Shown here piece by piece: positions 15,104 to 21,793 of a stretch of DNA of 33,207 nt. The stretch covers positions 1 through 33,207 of the forward strand of contig JAUHXL010000025.1 in assembly GCA_030426945.1 (NCBI GenBank), in the 5' to 3' direction. Made by a program: the position numbers and the translations under genes. The notes beneath the pieces are model-generated. The model had not been told where the DNA came from. It saw nothing but the letters and a program-made list of their open reading frames with translations, and searched no databases. The first letter of the stretch is position 1; each line of letters opens with the position of its first letter. This DNA is from a bacterium (GTDB lineage: Bacteria > Myxococcota_A > Bradymonadia > UBA7976 > UBA1532).

Positions 15104-17257
15104 TCAGGAGAAGTCGGGGCCGACGTCGAACCACCAGCTGTCGGGCACCTCGAGGGGGAAGATCAGCCCCTCGGGCAGGCGCTCGGGGCTGAGCCGGTCG
15201 GCCGGCGCCTCGAAGCCCTCGTCGTCCCACCAGTCGTGGACCTGCTGGTTGCGCAGCGCGAGCTGGGTGAAGACGTCGAAGGCCTCGTCCGCATCCACCA
15301 CGCGATCCCACAGGCGCTCGCCCACCAGGCGGCCGAAGATGCGCTGGCGCTCCGACCGCACGAAGTCGGGATCGTGGATCATCAGGTTGGCCTCGCCCTC
15401 GTAGATCAGCCCGCGGTTGTTCTTGTTGCACGAGCCGACCGACATCAGGCGGTCGTCGACGATCAGCATCTTCGAGTGGATGTCCACCGGGGCGAAGCGC
15501 GCCTCGACGTTGCCCCGCCCGTCGTTCACCAGCGCGTGGGCCGTCAGCGTCAGCAGCAGATAGCGGTCGCGGAACTGCTTGACGAACTGCGCGTTCGCCA
15601 GCGCCGTCCACTTGCGGCCCGGATCCCAATAGCCCACCGGCTTGGTGATCACGATGAGCTTCAGGTCGGGCACCTCGCGCATGCGCCGCTCGATGACCGT
15701 GTTCAGGATGGGCATCCGGAAGTACTGGTCTTCGATGTAGATGAAGTCCTCGGCGCTCTCGATGGCCCGCCGCATGCTCTCGAGGATGCTGTGCTCCCAG
15801 AAGGGCATCGGCGTCGTCACCGTCAGCTGCGCCTCGACGCCGGGCACGTCGCCGCGCAGGTCGAGGGGCGGCTCCCGGTCGAAGGGCGTCACGTTCTGCG
15901 CGTAGTGGTGGTTGCGCATGATCGCCAGGTCCCAGCGCTTCTGGAACAGCGCCTCGACGTCGTCGACCAGCGGGCCCTCAATGCGGGCCATGTAGTCCTT
16001 ACGCGGGTTGATCGGCGCGGGCTCCTTCAGCGCGGCGATGTCGCGCCGGTCGGCGGGCGACAGGTCGAAGGGCGCGCGCAACGGATCGTGCACGTCGTGG
16101 TCGCCGCGATCCCAGTCGGCCCAGTTCATGTTCATGCCGCCGAGGAAGCCGACCCGGCCGTCCACGGTCACGAACTTCTGGTGCCAGCTGCCCACCTGCA
16201 GGTCGGTCCACTTCAGCGCCCGGTCGTAGACCGAGGGCGTGATGGTCTCCTCGTTGAGGAAGGCGCGGTCGGCCCACTCGGGGTAGACGGCCAGCAGGCG
16301 CTCGACGTACGACCACTCGCCGTCGGTGACCGGGATGGTGTCGTAGTAGGGCACCTCGGTCTCGTTGGCCTGCAGCACGACCTCGATGTCGTCGCCCGCG
16401 TCCTCGGCGTGCTTCTGGATCTCGTCGTCGAGCACGCCCACGTCGTTGAGCGTGTCGCTGCGCCCCCAGAACTCGTTGAGCAGCACCCGCTTCACGCCGG
16501 GCAGCCGCCGCAGCGTCTCGATGATCGTGTTCGCCCGGCGCGCGTCGGCGCTCAGGCTCAGGTCGTCGCTGCGCCGCAGCTCGAACAGCGCCTTCATCAG
16601 CCAGAACGACAGGTGCACGCGCTCCCGAGCCTGATCGAGATCCTCCGCCATCGCCCCGAAGGCCGAGGCGCCGTCGTGGAACAGCTCGATGCTGTTGCCG
16701 CGGCGCGGGGGCGGGCCGCTGGCCGCGTAGAAGCGATGCTCGAGGCCGATGTAGAGGCCGTAGATGCCGGTGTCGCGCCCCTCGACCGTGCGCAGCGCCT
16801 TGCCGAAGGCCCAGTGCGTCACCTGATCGGCCGGCACGGGGATCTCGCCGCTGGCGGTGACCTCGAAGTGCATCGACTCGGGCAGGTGGTCGGGCACCTG
16901 CGCGTGCAGCGTGTACCGGCCGGGGCGATCCAGGCGCACCAGCAGCGGCTCGAGGTAGCCGGTCAGCTCGACCTTGTGGCCGTGCTCGTGCGCGATGGTG
17001 ACGACGCTCTCGCGGTCGGGCAGCCGCCCCCACACGTCGGTCACGATCAGCTCCACCACCGGCCCGTCGCCGTCGGCGTCCCCGAGCACCGTGGGCACGA
17101 CCTCGGTGGCCGGCGCCGGCGCGTCGCCCTTGAAGGCGTCGAACCGCAGCGTCTCGGTGGTGGGGGTGTCGGGCTCAGTGGGCACGTCGACGCAGCCGAC
17201 GAAGACCAGCGCGGCGAGCCCGAAGGCAGGGTTCAGCAGAGACTGTGCGCTTCGCAT
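15104..17257 (-). CDS. Phospholipase D-family lipoprotein
   Basis: 717 residues. A lipoprotein signal ends in LVFVGC (Cys 22). Residues about 60-170 form a beta-rich domain (VELIVTDVWGRLPDRESVV, RPGRYTLHAQVPDHL) resembling an extracellular adhesive or C2-like module. The catalytic part has two HKD motifs, HQKFVTVD (His 359, Lys 361, Asp 366) followed by GGMNMNWADWD, and HSKMLIVDD (His 594, Lys 596, Asp 601) followed by GSCNKNNRGL. IYIEDQYFR (about 504-512) is a motif shared with eukaryote-type phospholipase D. It should hydrolyse phosphodiester head groups of phospholipids. The start at 17257 is chosen for the lipobox signal and the GAGGGG 5 bases upstream; earlier in-frame ATGs would bury the signal. 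The last residues read FDVGPDFS. It is separated by 142 bases and a hairpin from the TatD-like gene. Confidence 0.87.
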   Translation of the reverse strand: MRSAQSLLNPAFGLAALVFVGCVDVPTEPDTPTTETLRFDAFKGDAPAPATEVVPTVLGDADGDGPVVELIVTDVWGRLPDRESVVTIAHEHGHKVELTGYLEPLLVRLDRPGRYTLHAQVPDHLPESMHFEVTASGEIPVPADQVTHWAFGKALRTVEGRDTGIYGLYIGLEHRFYAASGPPPRRGNSIELFHDGASAFGAMAEDLDQARERVHLSFWLMKALFELRRSDDLSLSADARRANTIIETLRRLPGVKRVLLNEFWGRSDTLNDVGVLDDEIQKHAEDAGDDIEVVLQANETEVPYYDTIPVTDGEWSYVERLLAVYPEWADRAFLNEETITPSVYDRALKWTDLQVGSWHQKFVTVDGRVGFLGGMNMNWADWDRGDHDVHDPLRAPFDLSPADRRDIAALKEPAPINPRKDYMARIEGPLVDDVEALFQKRWDLAIMRNHHYAQNVTPFDREPPLDLRGDVPGVEAQLTVTTPMPFWEHSILESMRRAIESAEDFIYIEDQYFRMPILNTVIERRMREVPDLKLIVITKPVGYWDPGRKWTALANAQFVKQFRDRYLLLTLTAHALVNDGRGNVEARFAPVDIHSKMLIVDDRLMSVGSCNKNNRGLIYEGEANLMIHDPDFVRSERQRIFGRLVGERLWDRVVDADEAFDVFTQLALRNQQVHDWWDDEGFEAPADRLSPERLPEGLIFPLEVPDSWWFDVGPDFS

Positions 17258-17305
17258 GGCGGCCCCTCTACGCACGGCGCGTGCCATGACGGCGCGCGTC
17301 GGGTT

Positions 17306-17321
17306 GGCGCGGCTCCGCGCC
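17306..17321. terminator. GC hairpin between the TatD-like and phospholipase D genes
   Basis: GGCGCGG (17306-17312), CT, and CCGCGCC (17315-17321) form a perfect 7-bp stem with a very short loop in the 142-base spacer. On the minus strand it lies about 80 bases after the TatD-like stop. No T-tract. It may mark the end of the tat/PBP1a cluster transcript. Confidence 0.3.
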
Positions 17322-17399
17322 GCGCGGGGTGGCCAGCCCGGTGGCCAGAATCTGGACGATCGAGACGAAAAGGTGGACACCCACCCCCTCGCCGCGGCG

Positions 17400-18272
17400 T
17401 CAGGGCGTCTGCCCGCGCAGCACCGAGTTGCCCTGGTGCAGCTGCGAGCGGTCGATGCGCCCGCCCTCCTCGAAGTCCTCGAAGCCGATGCGCCCGGACT
17501 GCGCGAAGAAGGTGATCGGGTTGTGCCACACCACCTTCTCGATCTCGTCCTCGTCCATGCCGTTCTTGCGCATCACCTGCACCGTCTTCGGCACCAGCAG
17601 CGGATCGCTGACGCCCCAGTCGGCGGCGCTGTTGATCACCATCTGGTCGGTGCCGAAGCGCCGGAAGATCTCGACCATGCGCTCGGGCGTCATCTTGGTG
17701 TTCGGGTAGATGCTGAAGCCCGCCCAGTGCCCGCGCCCCTTCATCAGGGGGATCGTGATCTCGTTGTTGTGGTCCACCAGCACGTGCTCGGGCGGGATGC
17801 CCGACTCGGCCACCATGTCGAGGATGCGCTCGACGCCCTGCCGCTTGTCGCGGTGCGGCGTGTGGATGAGGATCGGCAGGTTGTTCTTCTTGGCCAGCTC
17901 GATCTGCGCGAGGAACATGCGCTCCTCGGTGGGGGTCATGTCGTCGAGGCCGATCTCCCCCACCCCGACGACGCCCTCCTTGTTGACGTACTCCTCGAGC
18001 AGCTCGAGCACGCCCTCGTTCACCCGCGGATCGTTGGCCTCCTTGGGGTTGAGGCCCATCGTGCAGTAGTGCTTGATGCCGAACATCGCGGCCCGGAAGC
18101 GCTCCCACCCCAGCAGCGTGTCGAAGTAGTCCTTGAAGGTGCCCACGGTCGTGCGCGGCTGACCCAGCCAGAAGGCGGGCTCGAGCACGCCCTTGATGCC
18201 GGCCAGCGCCATCCGCTCGTAGTCGTCGGTGGTGCGGCTGAACATGTGGATGTGCGGCTCGAAGATCTTCAT
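17400..18272 (-). CDS. TatD-like metal-dependent hydrolase
   Basis: 290 residues, amidohydrolase-superfamily TIM barrel. Metal-site features are EPHIHMF near the N-terminus (the HxH pair, His 7 and His 9), VGEIGLDD (the bridging Glu), HTPHRDK, VDHNNE and SAADWG with the terminal Asp, in the order expected for TatD-type hydrolases. The opening FEPHIHMFSRTTDDYERMALAGIKGV with EPAFWLGQPRT resembles the EboB-type branch of TatD-like proteins as I remember it; no other ebo genes are visible, so I do not use that name. GAGGTGA precedes the ATG at 18272. Substrate unknown; cytoplasmic. It lies 66 bases after a membrane-anchored unknown and may end the tat/PBP1a cluster. Confidence 0.82.
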   Translation of the reverse strand: MKIFEPHIHMFSRTTDDYERMALAGIKGVLEPAFWLGQPRTTVGTFKDYFDTLLGWERFRAAMFGIKHYCTMGLNPKEANDPRVNEGVLELLEEYVNKEGVVGVGEIGLDDMTPTEERMFLAQIELAKKNNLPILIHTPHRDKRQGVERILDMVAESGIPPEHVLVDHNNEITIPLMKGRGHWAGFSIYPNTKMTPERMVEIFRRFGTDQMVINSAADWGVSDPLLVPKTVQVMRKNGMDEDEIEKVVWHNPITFFAQSGRIGFEDFEEGGRIDRSQLHQGNSVLRGQTP

Positions 18273-18338
18273 CGGTTCACCTCGCGTTCGTCGGCGGGAT
18301 CGTTCCAGAATCCGCGGCGCAGGTCCAGGCCCCCGACA

Positions 18339-18872
18339 TCACTCCGCGTCCGGGCGCCAGGCCGTGTCGTACAGGCGCATCGGCGCCCCGGCGTCGAGAC
18401 CGAAGAGCTTGCGCAGCGCCTGCCCGGTCCCCTCGTACCCCTTCTCGGCGTTCGGATCGAATACCCGACCGGGGCCCTTCACCTCGAAGCCCTCGAGCGT
18501 CTCGCGGTGGCGCGCGCGCCAGGCGAGCACGTCGTCGCGATCGGCGGACAGGATGGCGATGACGTCGGCCCCGGCCAGCTTGACGAAGAGGCGCACGCCC
18601 TGTGCGCGCGTCTTGTCGTCGCTGGCCGTCGGCACGCCCTTCCCCATCGAGAGCACCTTGTCGCCCTCCACGGTGCCGCTGAGGGTGCAGAACGTGTCGT
18701 GCGCCAGCGGGTGCGTGGCGGTGGCGACGGCGCCGCAGTCGGTCAGCGGGGGCGGGGCTGGCGTCCACATCAGCCAGGTGGCGGCGGCGATGACCACCGC
18801 GGCGACGGCCGCCGGCGCCGCCCAACGGGCGCCGGACGGGGCGATCAGATCGGCGTCTTCAGCGGAGCTCAT
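18339..18872 (-). CDS. Membrane-anchored protein of unknown function
   Basis: 177 residues. A single N-terminal transmembrane helix (about 19-37, Ala/Val-rich, ending WLMW) is followed by a soluble domain that would face the periplasm. Two cysteines (46 and 62) could pair. The core has beta-strand character (TLSGTVEGDKVLSMG, RLFVKLAGADVIAILSADRDDV), compatible with a small OB-like barrel, then EGFEVKGPGRVFDP and a helical end. No enzyme motif. The ATG overlaps the TGA of the upstream FAD oxidoreductase gene in an ATGA arrangement, with GGAGGTG 5 bases before it, so translational coupling is likely. I do not recognise the family. Confidence 0.75.
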   Translation of the reverse strand: MSSAEDADLIAPSGARWAAPAAVAAVVIAAATWLMWTPAPPPLTDCGAVATATHPLAHDTFCTLSGTVEGDKVLSMGKGVPTASDDKTRAQGVRLFVKLAGADVIAILSADRDDVLAWRARHRETLEGFEVKGPGRVFDPNAEKGYEGTGQALRKLFGLDAGAPMRLYDTAWRPDAE

Positions 18873-20413
18873 CGGGCACCTCCGGCGATGGCGTCGGCCA
18901 CGCGCATGCCGTCGAGGGCCGCGCTGACGATGCCCCCGGCGTAGCCCGCGCCCTCGCCGCAGGGATACAGGCCGGGGTGGCTGGGGCTCTGCAGATCGGG
19001 GCCGCGGGGCACGCGCACCGGCGCGCTGGACCGCGACTCGACGCCCACCAGCACGGCCTCGTCGGTCAGGTAGCCGCGCATGCGCGCCCGGTCGAACCAG
19101 CGCAGGGCCTCGGTCAGCGGTTCGCTGATGCGCGGCGGCAGCACGGCGCGCAGGTCGGCCGACACCAGGCCCGGGCGGTAGCTGCAGTCGGGCAGGCTGG
19201 CCGAGACGCGGCCGGCGACGAAGTCGGTGATGCGCTGGGCCGGCGCGCGGAAGCGCCCGCCGCCCGCGGCGAAGGCGGTGCGCTCGACGGCCGCCTGCCA
19301 GGCGAGCCCGGCCAGCGGCCCCTCCCCGTAGACCGCCGCGTCGACGGTGACCACCACGCCCGAGTTCGCGTAGCGGCTGTCGCGCGTCGAGGGGCTCATG
19401 CCGTTGACCACCACCTCGTCGGGCCCGGTGGCGGCGGCCACGATGAAGCCGCCGGGGCACATGCAGAAGCTGTAGACGCCGATGTCGCCGGCGGTGCGCT
19501 TGAGGGCGTAGGGCGCCGCGCCCAGGTTGGGGTGGCCGCCCAGGGGGCCGTACTGGATGCCGTCGATCAGCGGCTGCGGGTGCTCGGCGCGCACGCCGAG
19601 GGCGAAGGGCTTGGCCTCGATGGCCACGCCGCGCCGGTGCAGCAGGTGGTAGACGTCGCGCGCCGAGTGGCCGGTGGCCAGCACCACGGCGCGCGCGGCG
19701 AGGTCGGTGCCGTCGGACAGGCGCACCCCGGTGACGCGGTCACCCTCGATCCGCAGATCGTCGACGCGCGCGCCGAAGCGCACGTCCACCCCGGCCGCCT
19801 TCAGGCGCTCGCGCAGCGCGATCACCACCTGGGGCAGCCGGTTCGTGCCGATGTGGGGCCGCGCCTCGTACAGGATGCGCTCGGGCGCGCCGCAGGCGGC
19901 CAGCAGCCGCAGCACCGCCTGCACCGGGCCGCGCTTCTTGGCGCGGGTGTACAGCTTGCCGTCGCTGAAGGTGCCCGCGCCGCCCTCGCCGAAGCAGTAG
20001 TTCGTCTCGGGATCGAGCACGCCCTCGCGGTTCAGCCGGGCGAGCGCCGGGCGGCGCCCGCGCACGTCGGCGCCGCGCTCGACCAGCACCGCGCGCACCC
20101 CGCGCACCGCGAGCTGCCAGGCGCAGAACAAGCCCGCCGGGCCGGCGCCCACCACCACGACCTCGGGCGTCGTGGTCAGCGGCGCGGGCTGGGGCACCTC
20201 GACCGGCCCCGGATCCGCGAAGGGCGCGTCGACGACGGCCTCGACCCGGTACTCCACGCGCACCCGCCCGCGGCGCGCGTCCACGGCCCGGTGCAGCGGC
20301 ACCACCCCCGTCACGCGCTCGGCGTCGACCCCCAGGGCCGCCGCCACCGCGCGGCGCAGGCCGGCCCCGTCGGCGTCGTCCGGGTGCAGCGAGAGATCGA
20401 GCGTCCGCCTCAC
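18869..20413 (-). CDS. FAD-dependent oxidoreductase (COG2509-type dehydrogenase)
   Basis: 514 residues from a GTG at 20413. An N-terminal alpha/beta segment (1-75) precedes the Rossmann FAD-binding motif VVVVGAGPAGLFCAW (85-99), with ERG ending the second strand. Next come GEGGAGTFSDGKL (142-154), HIGTNRLPQVV, the VLATGHSARDVYHLL NAD(P)/FAD motif and the C-terminal LYPCGEGAGYAGGIVSAALDG (the final FAD motif). This architecture matches the 'FAD-dependent dehydrogenase' family often annotated without a known substrate. The GTG overlaps the tatC stop (GTGA), and a G-rich tract upstream may serve as ribosome-binding site; upstream extension would run through tatC, so it is rejected. Its end overlaps the next gene by 4 bases. 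Soluble and cytoplasmic; reaction unknown. Confidence 0.87.
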   Translation of the reverse strand: MRRTLDLSLHPDDADGAGLRRAVAAALGVDAERVTGVVPLHRAVDARRGRVRVEYRVEAVVDAPFADPGPVEVPQPAPLTTTPEVVVVGAGPAGLFCAWQLAVRGVRAVLVERGADVRGRRPALARLNREGVLDPETNYCFGEGGAGTFSDGKLYTRAKKRGPVQAVLRLLAACGAPERILYEARPHIGTNRLPQVVIALRERLKAAGVDVRFGARVDDLRIEGDRVTGVRLSDGTDLAARAVVLATGHSARDVYHLLHRRGVAIEAKPFALGVRAEHPQPLIDGIQYGPLGGHPNLGAAPYALKRTAGDIGVYSFCMCPGGFIVAAATGPDEVVVNGMSPSTRDSRYANSGVVVTVDAAVYGEGPLAGLAWQAAVERTAFAAGGGRFRAPAQRITDFVAGRVSASLPDCSYRPGLVSADLRAVLPPRISEPLTEALRWFDRARMRGYLTDEAVLVGVESRSSAPVRVPRGPDLQSPSHPGLYPCGEGAGYAGGIVSAALDGMRVADAIAGGAR

Positions 20414-21300
20414 GCCGCGCCCCCCCCGCTGGGCGGCGGCCCCTCGGGACCGGCCGGCGGGTCGTCGGCGTACTCGGCGTCGAGCGCGGCGGCGGCCTCG
20501 GCGCGGCGCTTGGTGAAGAACCAGGCGATGCCGATGCTGAGGCCGTACAGCCCGCACAGCGGCACGGCCAGCATGGTCTGCGTGACGTAGTCCGGCGGCG
20601 TCAGCAGCGCACCCACGATGAAGGCGCCGACGATGGCGAACCGCCAATACTTGATCAGCACGTGGTGGGTCACCAGGCCCACCGCCGACAGGAAGCCGAC
20701 CGCGACCGGCATCTCGAAGATGATGCCGAAGGCCAGCAGCAGCTTGGTCGTGAAGCCGAGGTAATCCTCGACCGTGATGTCGGGCAGCATCTTGCGCCCG
20801 CCCTGGTCGATGGCGTAGCCGAGCAGGAAGTCGAAGGCCTCGGGCAGCACCATGTAGTACGCGAAGGCGCCGCCCCCGATGAAGCACAGGGACGACAGGG
20901 CCACGAAGGGCAGCGCGACGCGGCGCTCCTTCTTGTAGAGCCCGGGCGCGACGAACTGCCAGCCCTGGTACAGCACGATCGGGATGCCGAAGAAGATGCC
21001 GCCGAGGATGGCGGTCTTGAAGTGGAACATGAAGGCGCCCGACACCGTGCGGAACTTGATGGCGCCTTCGAACTGCCGCTTCTCGAGCGTCTCGAACAGC
21101 GGATCGGTCAGGAAGCTGAAGATGGCCTCACGGAAGAGGTAGCAGGTCGTCGCGGCGACGATCACGCCGATGAGCGCCTTCCACAGGCGCCACCGCAGCT
21201 CCTCGAGGTGGTCGAGGAAGGGCGCGCGGCTCCCCTCGAGCTCGTCCTCAGGCGACGGGGTCGGGATCGCGTCCGGGGGTGCGTTCGGCGGGCTGCTCAT
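20410..21300 (-). CDS. tatC: Sec-independent protein translocase TatC
   Basis: 296 residues. It is the receptor core of the twin-arginine translocase, which binds RR signal peptides with TatB. After a disordered Pro-rich N-terminal stretch (1-22) comes the hallmark FLDHLEELRWRLWKA (28-42), then six membrane helices with the conserved cytoplasmic FEMPV and the periplasmic YQGWQFVAPGLYKKERR segment. The C-terminal tail is Pro/Gly-rich and disordered. The only usable start is the ATG at 21300, so the gene overlaps the tatB end by 53 bases; there is no alternative ATG, GTG or TTG before the conserved region. Its stop overlaps the GTG start of the FAD oxidoreductase gene. The Tat-signal phosphoesterase at 9364 is a plausible client. 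Confidence 0.95.
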   Translation of the reverse strand: MSSPPNAPPDAIPTPSPEDELEGSRAPFLDHLEELRWRLWKALIGVIVAATTCYLFREAIFSFLTDPLFETLEKRQFEGAIKFRTVSGAFMFHFKTAILGGIFFGIPIVLYQGWQFVAPGLYKKERRVALPFVALSSLCFIGGGAFAYYMVLPEAFDFLLGYAIDQGGRKMLPDITVEDYLGFTTKLLLAFGIIFEMPVAVGFLSAVGLVTHHVLIKYWRFAIVGAFIVGALLTPPDYVTQTMLAVPLCGLYGLSIGIAWFFTKRRAEAAAALDAEYADDPPAGPEGPPPSGGGAA

Positions 21301-21790
21301 CGTCGTCCGTGGTCTGCGGGGCCGGGGCCTTGCGCGAGGACGTCACCTCGACGACCTCGGCGTCCTCGATGTCGTCCTCGTCGATGTCGTCGGGCGGCGC
21401 GGCGCCGCGGGGCACGGCGCCGGCGGCCGCGGCCGGGCGGCGCGCGGCGCGCACGGCGGCTTCGCCGGCGGCCACGTCCTCGCCGTCCGGATCCCCCGCC
21501 GTCGCGTCGACGGCGGCGGCCTCGGCGTAGGTGCCGCTGGCGTCGGGCTCGACGTCCTTGACCGGCTCCGGCGGCGGCCGCCAGGTCGGGCGCGGGGGCT
21601 CGTCGAAGACCGAGCGCTTGATGTCCTCGACCTCGATCGCGTCGCGCAGCTCCTGCCCGGCCTTGCGCAGCGTGCGCACGCCCTTGCCCAGCGTCTTCGC
21701 GATGTCGGGCAGCTTGTGCGGGCCGACGACCAGCAGCAGCACGATGCCGATGAGCAGGACCTCGCTGAACCCGATTCCGAAGGGGAGCAC
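21248..21790 (-). CDS. tatB: Twin-arginine translocase subunit TatB (TatA/TatB family)
   Basis: 180 residues. The N-terminus FGIGFSEVLLIGIVLLLVVGPHKLPDIAKTLG is the classic TatA/B layout: a short membrane helix, the hinge Gly-Pro, then an amphipathic helix (KLPDIAKTLGKGVRTLRKAGQELRD). A Glu at the start of the membrane helix (GFSEVLL) and the long acidic, Ala/Pro-rich tail (about 60-180) point to TatB rather than TatA. The start is a GTG at 21790, only 3 bases after the PBP1a stop. No separate tatA is in the window, so either TatA is elsewhere or this protein serves both roles. It probably pairs with the TatC encoded immediately downstream. Confidence 0.88.
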   Translation of the reverse strand: MLPFGIGFSEVLLIGIVLLLVVGPHKLPDIAKTLGKGVRTLRKAGQELRDAIEVEDIKRSVFDEPPRPTWRPPPEPVKDVEPDASGTYAEAAAVDATAGDPDGEDVAAGEAAVRAARRPAAAAGAVPRGAAPPDDIDEDDIEDAEVVEVTSSRKAPAPQTTDDDEQPAERTPGRDPDPVA

Positions 21791-21793
21791 GGC

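Noticed and set aside
17400-18272. Naming the TatD-like gene eboB.
   Set aside because: The resemblance is from memory and no other ebo cluster gene (such as the UbiA-type or dehydroquinate synthase-like members) lies nearby.
21248-21790. TatA rather than TatB.
   Set aside because: The Glu in the membrane helix start, the long acidic tail and the place directly before tatC favour TatB, although a dual role cannot be excluded.
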